From positions 1-64,000 of the forward strand of contig JAFQBE010000032.1 in NCBI GenBank assembly GCA_017416765.1: a DNA stretch of 64,000 bases, in the 5' to 3' direction. The notes beneath the pieces were generated by a model. That model worked only from the letters and a program-made list of their open reading frames with translations, did no database searches and was not told where the DNA came from. Within the stretch, counting starts at the first letter, position 1. Each line of letters begins with the position of its first letter. Source of the stretch: Clostridia bacterium. GTDB taxonomy: Bacteria > Bacillota > Clostridia > Oscillospirales > Acutalibacteraceae. This document shows, in pieces, positions 40,035 through 48,263 of the stretch. Position numbers and translations under genes: made by a program.

Positions 40035-40080
40035 AATTCACAGTTATGTAAAAATTTGTTCATAAAAGGATGTGTAGTAA

Positions 40081-41817
40081 ATGGCAATTTCAGATTTTGG
40101 CATTCTGCTTGGCGATGTTACCCTTGCCAAGGTTGAAGCTACCACAAAAAACCCCATGAAGGCTCAGGAAAAGCTCCTGAACAAAATCATCAGAAAAAAC
40201 AAAAACTGTGAGCTTGGCAAGAAATTCGGCTTTGCGGATATTCACAGCATTGACGATTTCCGCGCAAAAGTTCCGCTGACAACCTATGAGGACTATGACC
40301 CGCTGGTTGACAGAATGATACAGAACAAAGAAAACAACCTTATGTATTCCGGCTACAATTTCCGCTACTGTTCATCTTCAGGCAGTGTAGGCAAGCCGAA
40401 AATTCTGCCCAAATCAGCTTTTGACCTCTGGAATATGCAGTGCATCGGCTTTTCGTGTACTGTTGCAACCTCTGCTCACTACCTCAAAAATGTAATGGGC
40501 AAAAAAATGCCGCCCCAGATGGGTCCGCTCGTGCTTGTTCTTACAGGTCACAGGCTTGAAGATAACAAAATGTGCAATGGTGCAGGTCAGGTTCCGCTTA
40601 CCTACTTAAAGCCGATTACTCCTTTTTTCTGCACTTCGCCTAACTCTCTGCTCTACCCCGAGCATGAGGACAAGCTCGACACAGCATATCTCCAGCTTCG
40701 TTTTGCACTCGAAAACGAAAAGGTTTCATACATCGGTTCACTTATCATTACCCTTGTTACAACCATGTTTGACTACCTTGAAGAAAACTGGCAGCGCCTT
40801 TGCGATGATATTGAAAAGGGCACAATAGGTGCAGATGTAAGAATCACACCCGAACTGCGCCAAGAATACGAAAAGATGTTCAAGCCCAACCCCAAGCGTG
40901 CCGCAGCACTCCGTAAGGAATTTGAAAAGGGCTTTGATACACCCATTGCTCCCAGAATCTGGCCCAGACTCACATGGGCATACGGCATGATAGGTTCAAA
41001 CCTCAAAATATATGTTGAAAAGCTCCGCCGCTCAATCGGTGACGATATTCCGATTCACAACATGGGCTACGCTGCAGCAGAAGGCTTCTTTGCAATGGCT
41101 ACAGAGCTTAATGTACATGACGGCGTGCTTATCCCCTACGGTATCTTCTTTGAGTTTATTCCCGTAAACGATGATGTTGAGGAAGAAGAAACCGAAAACC
41201 CGAAAACACTTCTTCTCAACGAGCTTGAAGTAGGCAAAAAATATGAAATGGTTGTCACCAACTCCTCAGGTCTTTACAGATACCGCATGGAGGACATTGT
41301 TGAAGTTACAAGAATGCACAACAACACACCCATGATTGAATTCCTGTACAGAAGAAATCTGAGCATGAATGTGGCAAACGAAAAAACAACCACACAGATG
41401 GTTGACCACAGCGCAAAGCGCACCTTTGAAAGAACAGGCTACGAATTTGTAGGCCACAGCTTCTACGCTGACTTCTCAACCACTCCGCCCCGCTACTGTA
41501 TGCTTACGGAAGTAAAAGGCGATGTAAGCGAAGAAAAGCGTCAGGAAATGATAGATGTGCTTGACGAAGAGCTTAAAGAAGTTAACGAAAAGTACTACAA
41601 GTACAGACGCTGGGGTATGCTCAACCGTCCCGAAATCCTTATTCTCAAGCCCAACACATACTGGGATTATAAGGAGCAGCTGCGCAGCCAGGGCGTTGTC
41701 CTTAACCAGATTAAGCCTGTTACCGTTATCAACAGTAAGCCCAGAGAAGAATTCTTCTTTACACATGTACTTACAGAAAACTCATCTACACTTGAGTTCT
41801 GGAAAGAACACAAATAA
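40081..41817 (+). CDS. GH3-family (auxin-responsive promoter type) adenylating enzyme
   Basis: GH3 proteins belong to the ANL superfamily; plant members activate acyl acids with ATP and couple them to amino acids. This 578-residue protein has the family motifs: an ATP loop SSSGSVGKPK (residues 98-107), a second nucleotide motif in MGYAAAEGFFA (328-338) and GLYRYRMEDIVEV (397-409), the equivalent of YRLGD-type motif III. The C-terminal domain is complete (KYYKYRRWGMLNRPEILILK). The length matches plant GH3 enzymes. The protein is cytoplasmic. It is followed after 34 bp by a secreted LCAT-like gene and they probably share the promoter at 40006. Acyl and amine substrates are unknown. RBS AAAAGGA lies about 10 nt before the ATG. 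Confidence 0.88.
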   Translation: MAISDFGILLGDVTLAKVEATTKNPMKAQEKLLNKIIRKNKNCELGKKFGFADIHSIDDFRAKVPLTTYEDYDPLVDRMIQNKENNLMYSGYNFRYCSSSGSVGKPKILPKSAFDLWNMQCIGFSCTVATSAHYLKNVMGKKMPPQMGPLVLVLTGHRLEDNKMCNGAGQVPLTYLKPITPFFCTSPNSLLYPEHEDKLDTAYLQLRFALENEKVSYIGSLIITLVTTMFDYLEENWQRLCDDIEKGTIGADVRITPELRQEYEKMFKPNPKRAAALRKEFEKGFDTPIAPRIWPRLTWAYGMIGSNLKIYVEKLRRSIGDDIPIHNMGYAAAEGFFAMATELNVHDGVLIPYGIFFEFIPVNDDVEEEETENPKTLLLNELEVGKKYEMVVTNSSGLYRYRMEDIVEVTRMHNNTPMIEFLYRRNLSMNVANEKTTTQMVDHSAKRTFERTGYEFVGHSFYADFSTTPPRYCMLTEVKGDVSEEKRQEMIDVLDEELKEVNEKYYKYRRWGMLNRPEILILKPNTYWDYKEQLRSQGVVLNQIKPVTVINSKPREEFFFTHVLTENSSTLEFWKEHK

Positions 41818-41851
41818 TACACTACGGCAAGATTTAAGAAAGACGAAAGAA

Positions 41852-43462
41852 ATGAAAAACAGAATAAAAAAATATATGGCTCTGCTATTGTGCCTTTGCG
41901 TTGCAATAGGTACAATAGTAACCGCTTCAGGTGATCAGGTAGACGAAGCTGTATTCCACGGCAGCGATATCCCCGTTGTTTATGTTCAGGGTCAGGGTGC
42001 CGAGCTTGTTGTTGACAACGAAGACGGTTCAAGAACAAGAGTTTACCCCATTAACCTCGGAAGCGATAAAATTACTGCACTTGTAGAGGAAAACATAGAT
42101 GTTTTTGCAAAAGCTTTTTTCACTCAGGAGTGGGACGAATTCTGCGATGTGCTTTACGAAATCATAACCGACCTTTACAAGGATGTTGCGCTTGACGAAA
42201 ACGGTGAAGCCCCCAACGGTTCACATGTATACTGGGACTGGGATTCTAACCTTGGTGACAGAAAGAACACTTACGGCAAATATGATATCCAAGCCTATAC
42301 CTTTGAATATGACTGGCGAAAGGACCCGTATCAGACAGCTGATGACCTTCGCCTTTATATTGAAGCTGTAAGAAAAGCCACAGGTGCAAATGAAGTTGCG
42401 CTGCTTGGCCGCTGCCTCGGCGCATGCATCACATCCGCATACATGGATAAGTACGATACCGAATATATTTCGGACTACATTATCTACGCGGGCGCACACA
42501 AGGGTGCAGCGCTCTGCAGTAAAATTTTCTGCGGCGAAATATATCTTGAATCCGACGGAATCGAAAGATTTGTTTACGATGCTAACCTTTTCGGCGGTGA
42601 TGTTTACACTGACCTGCTCAACAGCTTTGTTACAATGTTCAACGATATGTACGGGCTTGAAATTGCCTGCTGGGCAGTAAACAATGTTTACAAGGATATT
42701 TACCTTAACATCATTCCCCGCGTTATGGTTGAAACCTTTGCCACCTTCCCCGGCTACTGGAGTATGGTAACCACCGAAGACTATGAAAAAGCAAAGGAAG
42801 TAGTATTCTACGGTGCAGACCCGTTAAAATACAAAAACTTCATCAGCATTATTGACAATTACCACTACAAGGTTGCCAAGGAAATGGATGACGATTATCA
42901 GCGTTACCTTGATATGGGCATAAATATTTACAATGTAACAAAGTACGGCTACCAGGCAATTCCCATTGCCGGCGAAGAAGAAAACGATACACTTTCAGAC
43001 CTTACGGTTCATGTAAAGCACGCCTCAATGGGCGCAACCACAGCACGCGTTCCCGAACAGCTGCCGCAGGATTACATCGACAAGGCTGTCGCAAACGGAA
43101 CAGATAAATATATTTCACTTGACCGCGAGATTGATGCTTCGACCGCACTTGTACCTGACACAACATGGTTTATAAAGCACATGAAGCATGACAATTTCCC
43201 CGATTCAATAAACCGCTTGTTTAGTGCAATGCTTAATATTGACGGCTTTGATGTAAACACGCTTGACATTTATCCGCAGTACAGCGTTTACAGCGAAGAA
43301 CTCAACGACATTGTGCCGATGACCGAAGAAAACATGAACACCAACGAGGATTGGACAGTTACCTTCTTCGATGCATGTCAGACCTTCTTCAATGCATTAT
43401 ATGAAATAATCGTTGAGCTGATTGCACAGGCACAAGCACCCGAAGCCGAACAAAATATATAA
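41852..43462 (+). CDS. Secreted LCAT-like alpha/beta-hydrolase with Cys in the nucleophile elbow
   Basis: A signal peptide (KNRIKKYMALLLCLCVAIG, cut near residue 26) exports the 536-residue protein. The core has PVVYVQGQGAE (oxyanion strand), YDWR (residues 153-156) and ALLGRCLGACITSAYM. This is the order of lecithin:cholesterol acyltransferase-like proteins. The elbow GRCLG carries Cys188 where Ser is normal, so the enzyme may be a cysteine acyltransferase or thioesterase like PhaC-type enzymes, or may have lost hydrolase activity. A His in HMKHDNFPDS late in the sequence could complete the site. I place the start at the ATG at 41852 because the upstream frame reads back into GH3 and the signal peptide begins here; the ribosome site (GAAAGA) is weak. 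It forms a pair with GH3. Confidence 0.75.
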   Translation: MKNRIKKYMALLLCLCVAIGTIVTASGDQVDEAVFHGSDIPVVYVQGQGAELVVDNEDGSRTRVYPINLGSDKITALVEENIDVFAKAFFTQEWDEFCDVLYEIITDLYKDVALDENGEAPNGSHVYWDWDSNLGDRKNTYGKYDIQAYTFEYDWRKDPYQTADDLRLYIEAVRKATGANEVALLGRCLGACITSAYMDKYDTEYISDYIIYAGAHKGAALCSKIFCGEIYLESDGIERFVYDANLFGGDVYTDLLNSFVTMFNDMYGLEIACWAVNNVYKDIYLNIIPRVMVETFATFPGYWSMVTTEDYEKAKEVVFYGADPLKYKNFISIIDNYHYKVAKEMDDDYQRYLDMGINIYNVTKYGYQAIPIAGEEENDTLSDLTVHVKHASMGATTARVPEQLPQDYIDKAVANGTDKYISLDREIDASTALVPDTTWFIKHMKHDNFPDSINRLFSAMLNIDGFDVNTLDIYPQYSVYSEELNDIVPMTEENMNTNEDWTVTFFDACQTFFNALYEIIVELIAQAQAPEAEQNI

Positions 43463-43472
43463 AATTCATCAT

Positions 43473-43498
43473 GGCTGTTTCTTTTTGAAGAAGCAGCC
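43473..43498 (+). terminator. Terminator after the LCAT-like gene
   Basis: GGCTGTTTC and GAAGCAGCC arms (one bulge) followed by TTTTTATTG. Confidence 0.7.
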
Positions 43499-43507
43499 TT
43501 TTTATTG

Positions 43508-43536
43508 TTTACAAAAGTATATATTTATGATAAAAT
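43508..43536 (+). promoter_or_regulatory. Promoter of the glycyl radical operon
   Basis: TTTACA (43508-43513), 17 nt, TAAAAT (43531-43536) with extended TGA. The -35 region TTGTTTACAAAAGTAT matches that of the M20 peptidase promoter. Confidence 0.75.
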
Positions 43537-43566
43537 ATTCCTAATTTATAAAAGGAGAAATGCGCC

Positions 43567-44289
43567 ATGAATCTGCGTGTTCTTCAGCGCGGTTTCAACT
43601 ACTCGCAGGACGGACCGGGCAACCGCCTTGTCTACCACCTGCAAGGGTGTAACCTGCATTGTCCCTGGTGCTCCAACCCCGAAAGCATGGCACTTGACGG
43701 CGGCAAAGAAACAAGCTGTGAAGCTTTGGTTCGCCAATGCGTTGCCGCCGAACCCATGTTTTTCGACGGCGGCGGTGTAACCTTTACGGGCGGTGAACCT
43801 ACAGTACAGTTTGAAGCATTAAAGGCTGTTTTAGCAGGCTTAAAAGAGAATAATATTCACACAGCAATTGAAACTAACGGCACAAATCCGCGTTTGCCTG
43901 AGCTTTTTGAGCTTGTTGATTTCCTTATTATGGATTTCAAGCACTACGATAGCGACAAGCTAAAAAGCTTTACAGGTGTCGGCAATAATATTTTGAAAAA
44001 GAATATTATATCAGCGGCAGAAAAGCGGACTCAACTGCTGTTAAGAATTCCGCTGATAAAAGGGTTTAATGCCTCAACCGTTGATGCAGAGCGGTTTTGT
44101 GAATTCTTAAAGCCGATATGGCACAGCGGAATAAAACTTGAGCTGCTGCGTTACCATGAATACGGTAAAGATAAATGGCTTTACACAGGAATGGAATACA
44201 AAATGCAGGATGCCTTTGTTTCCGACGAACTTTTTGAAGAAATCTGCACTATTTTCAAATCAAATTCAATAACTTTAATCAAGACCTGA
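43567..44289 (+). CDS. Glycyl radical enzyme activating protein (radical SAM)
   Basis: The enzyme uses S-adenosylmethionine and a [4Fe-4S] cluster to place a radical on the glycine of its partner. The CxxxCxxC cluster motif is GCNLHCPWCSN (Cys28, 32, 35). FFDGGGVTFTGGEP carries the SAM-binding GGE motif. The sequence QRGFNYSQDGPGNRLVYHLQ matches the start of activases. At 240 residues it is short: the extra ferredoxin-like cluster domain between the first motif and GGE, common in diol dehydratase and TMA-lyase activases, is missing. RBS AAAGGAG lies about 10 nt before the ATG. First gene of the operon, 14 bp before the glycyl radical enzyme. Confidence 0.92.
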   Translation: MNLRVLQRGFNYSQDGPGNRLVYHLQGCNLHCPWCSNPESMALDGGKETSCEALVRQCVAAEPMFFDGGGVTFTGGEPTVQFEALKAVLAGLKENNIHTAIETNGTNPRLPELFELVDFLIMDFKHYDSDKLKSFTGVGNNILKKNIISAAEKRTQLLLRIPLIKGFNASTVDAERFCEFLKPIWHSGIKLELLRYHEYGKDKWLYTGMEYKMQDAFVSDELFEEICTIFKSNSITLIKT

Positions 44290-44303
44290 CGGAGGTTAGC
44301 ATA

Positions 44304-46679
44304 ATGAAAGCAACAAATGTATATTCAAAGGGCGAAATTACAGAAAAAGCACGCAGGCTGTTTAAGGAAGAGCGTGCAAAAAAAAGACTTGACGGCTGGT
44401 TTCTGGCACGCGAGCTTGCATTCAAGGCAACAGGCTTTGAGCTTAACGGAATGAGCGAAGAACTCTGCGCGGCAAAAGAGCTTAAAATGATTCTTGAAGA
44501 GCTGCCGCTTTCAATAAGCGATAACAATGTTTTCGCAGGCACACAGAGCGATTCCTTTGCAAGAAGCTACGCACTTATCAACCCCTCTTTCCAGGTTGAA
44601 ACTTTTTCGGGCTACTGCGACCCGACAGCAGTTTTCGGCGATATTGAAGCTGACGAAACAATTACGCAGGAGCGCATTGACCTCATGCGTGAACGCACAA
44701 AGAAAGGCGCATATGTCAGCGACCTTTGCGCAGTATACGACAAATATGAAAAATACACAGGCGAGGTCGCCTTCTTTATCGAACAGGTTACGGGACACCT
44801 TATCCCCGATTTCCGTAAAGCTATCAAAAACGGTATAAACAGCTTTATTGCAGACCTTGAAAACAAGATTGCAGGCGAAGCAGATGAAGAAAAGAAAGAT
44901 ACATTTGTATCAATAAAAACCGTACTTGAAGCTACTGTAGTGCTTGCAAACCGCTATGCAGATATTGCCGCGGCACAGCAGGCAACAGCAAGTACAGAAC
45001 GCAAAGCACAGCTTGAACTTATGGAAAAGACACTTCGGAAAGTTCCCGCAAACGGTGCAGAAACACTGTACGAAGCTATTCAGTCCTTCCTCATTCTTTG
45101 GGAAGTAATGACACTTGAACAGGCTCCCAATCCCTTTGCTTTCTCCGTAGGTAATGCAGACAGAATTTTTGAACCCTACAGAGCAATGTCCGGCGAAACA
45201 CGCGAAGAAGCTGCAGAGCTTTTCCGTCACTTCCTTGTTTTCTTCAATGTAGGTGACAGAAGCTGGGCAATTTCGCAGAATGTACTTATCAGCGGCAGAG
45301 ATGTTGCGGGCAACGACCTTACAAATGAAATGAGCTACGCCATTATGGACGCTTATTATGATATGAACCTGCCCCAGCCTATTCTTTCCGTAAAGCTTCA
45401 CAAGAATACACCCGAAAAGCTCTACCGCGAAATGGGCAAGTTTATGTTCACACCCGGTGTGCTGACCCCCTCATTCTTCAATGACGATACAGTATTTGAA
45501 GCACTAAAAAACGGCGGCGTGGAAGAAGCTGACCTTCCTGACTACTCTGTAGCAGGCTGTCAGGAGCCGCTGATTATGGGGCAAGACAACGGCAACACAA
45601 CAAACAGCTGGTTCAATCTTCCCAAGGTGCTTGAGCTTACCCTCAACGGTGGTAAATCCACAATCACAGGCGAAGAAATTGACACCTTTGTAGAATATCC
45701 GGATTCAAAGGCTCTGCTTGAAAATATCCGTGAAGCATTCTACAAGAATGCAGAAAAGTTTGCAGCTCTTATGGCTGATGCCGCAAACGGTGCGAGCGTA
45801 GCACTTTCACACCTGCGCGTTCCTTTCCTGAGCGCATTTATGGGCGGCTGTGACAGCGGTATTGACCTGCGCCATCCTACAAAACAGGGCACAAAATACA
45901 ACGGCAGCGGCTGCCTTATCCACGGTCTTTCCGTTATTGCCGATTCGTTCATGGCTATTGATAAGCTGCTTGCAGAGCGTCCTGAGGATTGCGACAGACT
46001 GATTGAAGCACTCAAAGCAAACTTTGTCGGCTACGAAGACCTGCGTGATTTCCTTAAATCCGCTCCCAAATTCGGCAACGGCATTGAATCAGTAGATAAC
46101 GAAGCAGCAGAAATAGCAAACAGAATATCCGACATAGTACGTTCACAGAAGAACTACCTCGGCAACAGTTTCCGCGCTGACTGGTCCAGCCCGTCAACCC
46201 ACCTGCTCTATGGCTATTGGGTCGGTGCAACACCCGACGGCAGATTAAGCCGCGATATGTTAGGCTACGGTGTTGACCCACTCTACGGCGAAGCAGGCAA
46301 CGGACTCGGTTTCAGAACGCTTTCCGCAATGAAGCTGCCCTACGGCAAATTCAACGGCGGATATGCTTCACACCTTGGCATTGACCCCAAATACTTCAAG
46401 GGTGCAAGCTATGAAGAAAAGGGCGAAGAATTCGGCGCAAAGGTTTTAAAGCCCATATTCTTCAACGAAAAGAACAACAATCTTTCCCCGTCCTATCTCT
46501 ACTTCAATATCACCACTCCCGACACCCTGCGCAAGGTGCTTGCAGAGCCTGAAAAATATGCTCCGAGCGGAGTTTACATCATGCGAATTCACGGCACATT
46601 TGTAAACTTCCTTGACCTTTCCCCCGCTATCCAGAACGATATTATTACAAGACTTGACCTTGAATCCACAACAATGTAA
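44304..46679 (+). CDS. Glycyl radical enzyme of unassigned substrate (PFL-like superfamily)
   Basis: The 791-residue protein is a full-length glycyl radical enzyme. The thiyl cysteine is Cys419 in SVAGCQEPLIMG, and the following Glu421 acts as base in eliminases such as diol dehydratases and TMA lyases, unlike PFL with its Cys-Cys. The radical glycine is Gly764 in RIHGTFVNFLDL, which differs from the common R-V-[SA]-G-[YF]-[SA]. ATPDGRLS is the conserved loop before it. The Cys-x-Glu pair suggests dehydration or C-X lyase chemistry rather than formate formation; the substrate cannot be assigned. Context with a short activase and a sugar kinase suggests a sugar or polyol substrate. It needs strict anaerobiosis. 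RBS GGAGG, 8 nt. Confidence 0.9.
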   Translation: MKATNVYSKGEITEKARRLFKEERAKKRLDGWFLARELAFKATGFELNGMSEELCAAKELKMILEELPLSISDNNVFAGTQSDSFARSYALINPSFQVETFSGYCDPTAVFGDIEADETITQERIDLMRERTKKGAYVSDLCAVYDKYEKYTGEVAFFIEQVTGHLIPDFRKAIKNGINSFIADLENKIAGEADEEKKDTFVSIKTVLEATVVLANRYADIAAAQQATASTERKAQLELMEKTLRKVPANGAETLYEAIQSFLILWEVMTLEQAPNPFAFSVGNADRIFEPYRAMSGETREEAAELFRHFLVFFNVGDRSWAISQNVLISGRDVAGNDLTNEMSYAIMDAYYDMNLPQPILSVKLHKNTPEKLYREMGKFMFTPGVLTPSFFNDDTVFEALKNGGVEEADLPDYSVAGCQEPLIMGQDNGNTTNSWFNLPKVLELTLNGGKSTITGEEIDTFVEYPDSKALLENIREAFYKNAEKFAALMADAANGASVALSHLRVPFLSAFMGGCDSGIDLRHPTKQGTKYNGSGCLIHGLSVIADSFMAIDKLLAERPEDCDRLIEALKANFVGYEDLRDFLKSAPKFGNGIESVDNEAAEIANRISDIVRSQKNYLGNSFRADWSSPSTHLLYGYWVGATPDGRLSRDMLGYGVDPLYGEAGNGLGFRTLSAMKLPYGKFNGGYASHLGIDPKYFKGASYEEKGEEFGAKVLKPIFFNEKNNNLSPSYLYFNITTPDTLRKVLAEPEKYAPSGVYIMRIHGTFVNFLDLSPAIQNDIITRLDLESTTM

Positions 46680-46692
46680 AGGGTGAACCCGA

Positions 46693-48033
46693 ATGAATGT
46701 AATCGGTCTTGATATAGGCACTACAACAATATGCGGTATAGCTGTTGATGCTAAAAGCGGCGAGCTGCTCAAATCCGTTACGCTTGATAATGACAGCTTT
46801 ATTGACGGCAAGCCGTTTGAAAAAATACAGTCACCCGAAAAAATTATAGAAAAGGTTACTGCGCTTGCCGCAGAGCTGACAAGTGAATTTGCGCCTGTAT
46901 GCGCTATAGGTATCACAGGTCAGATGCACGGAATAGTTTATATTAATTCCGAAGGCAAAGCAGTTAGTCCGCTTTACACATGGCAGGATGGAAGCGGCAA
47001 CGAACCGCTTGAAAATTCCACCTACGCAAAGGTATTGAGCAGCACATCGGGCTGCAATGTCGCAAGCGGCTTCGGCGGCACTACATACTATTACCATAGC
47101 AAAAATGCACTTGTACCCGAAGCAGCCGTTAAATTCTGCACAATCCACGATTATGCAGCTATGGTTTTAACCGGCAGAAAGCAGCCCCTTTGCCACACTT
47201 CGGATGCCGCGTCCTTCGGTCTGTTCGATTTGAAAAACAGCTGTTTTGATAAAGCGGCAATAGAAAAATGCGGGCTTGATTTTTCGCTTTTCCCCGAAGT
47301 TACGGGAGATTTTGTAAGCGTAGGCGAATATAACGGTATTCCCGTATGTGCAGCCATAGGCGACAACCAGGCAAGCTTCATCGGCTCGGTAAAGGATATG
47401 GACGGCTGTGCTTTAGTAAACATGGGCACAGGCGGACAGATTTCAATGCTGACAGACCTCAAAGAAGCACCCGAAGGTATGGAAATAAGACCGCTTTATT
47501 CGGGATATAATATACTTGTCGGCTGCACACTCTGCGGCGGCAGAGCTTTTGCAACGCTTGCGCAATTCTTCGCTCAAGTTTACCAAATGGTTGCGGGCGA
47601 AAAGCCGCAGAATATTTACAAGGCTATGGATTCTGCCCTTGCAAAAAACACGGCAGATGACACGCTTACCGTTTCCACAAAGTTCAGCGGAACAAGGCTG
47701 AACCCCGACGAGCGCGGCAGCATACAGAACATATCAACTGATAATTTTACACCCGTTCAACTGATGAACGGCTTCCTTGGCGGTATGGTTGATGAAATTA
47801 TGCAGATGATAGCTCCCACAGGCTTCAAGGCAAAAACGCTTGTAGGTTCAGGCAACGGACTACGCAAGAACCTGCCGCTGCAAAAGCGTTTTTCAAAAGC
47901 ACTCGGTACAGAAATGATGATTCCGAACAACTGCGAAGAGGCCGCGTTTGGTGCCGCACTTTCCGCGCTTGTAGCTTGCAAAGAAAAGCCGGATTTGCAA
48001 TCCGCTCAAAAACTTGTAAGCTACAATAAATAA
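46693..48033 (+). CDS. FGGY-family carbohydrate kinase, sedoheptulokinase-like
   Basis: The kinase transfers phosphate from ATP to a sugar hydroxyl. The ATPase fold begins GLDIGTTTICGIAVD, the substrate loop is GITGQMHG (residues 73-80), the catalytic Asp is D224 in AAIGDNQASF, and the adenosine motif is LVGSGNGLRKN. The overall pattern, especially the ICGIAVD start and MHGIVYIN, is closest to sedoheptulokinase-type members rather than xylulokinase or glycerol kinase, but the sugar is uncertain. The gene starts 13 bp after the glycyl radical enzyme stop, so they are one operon. The kinase may prime or trap the sugar handled by the radical enzyme. At 446 residues it is shorter than xylulokinase. 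Confidence 0.85.
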   Translation: MNVIGLDIGTTTICGIAVDAKSGELLKSVTLDNDSFIDGKPFEKIQSPEKIIEKVTALAAELTSEFAPVCAIGITGQMHGIVYINSEGKAVSPLYTWQDGSGNEPLENSTYAKVLSSTSGCNVASGFGGTTYYYHSKNALVPEAAVKFCTIHDYAAMVLTGRKQPLCHTSDAASFGLFDLKNSCFDKAAIEKCGLDFSLFPEVTGDFVSVGEYNGIPVCAAIGDNQASFIGSVKDMDGCALVNMGTGGQISMLTDLKEAPEGMEIRPLYSGYNILVGCTLCGGRAFATLAQFFAQVYQMVAGEKPQNIYKAMDSALAKNTADDTLTVSTKFSGTRLNPDERGSIQNISTDNFTPVQLMNGFLGGMVDEIMQMIAPTGFKAKTLVGSGNGLRKNLPLQKRFSKALGTEMMIPNNCEEAAFGAALSALVACKEKPDLQSAQKLVSYNK

Positions 48034-48047
48034 TTTCCAAAAAAGAC

Positions 48048-48076
48048 TTGACAAAGCCTTATAAATACGATAAAAT
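48048..48076 (+). promoter_or_regulatory. tRNA-Lys promoter
   Basis: TTGACA (48048-48053), 17 nt, TAAAAT (48071-48076), 36 bp before the tRNA. Confidence 0.8.
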
Positions 48077-48111
48077 ATCATAGCGTTCGGCGATAGCCCG
48101 AGCGCAGGTAT

Positions 48112-48187
48112 GATCCATTAGCTCAGACGGTAGAGCACTTGACTTTTAATCAAGGTGTCCGGAGTTCGAATCTCCGATGGATCACCA
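48112..48187 (+). tRNA. tRNA-Lys (anticodon TTT)
   Basis: The cloverleaf is complete: acceptor GATCCAT / ATGGATC, D-arm GCTC / GAGC, anticodon stem CTTGA / TCAAG with loop CTTTTAA (anticodon TTT), T-arm CGGAG-TTCGAAT-CTCCG. The 3' CCA is encoded (48185-48187). It has its own promoter and terminator. Confidence 0.97.
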
Positions 48188-48190
48188 TGA

Positions 48191-48222
48191 AAAAGACTTT
48201 GTCAGAACTGACAAAGTCTTTT
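48191..48222 (+). terminator. tRNA-Lys terminator
   Basis: AAAAGACTTTGTCAG and CTGACAAAGTCTTTT form a 15 bp perfect stem around AA, followed by a T-run. Some readthrough would be needed to reach the CCA gene from this promoter. Confidence 0.85.
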
Positions 48223-48263
48223 TTCAGTTTTACCCGCAAAATGCCGAAACGGAGCGAGAAAAC

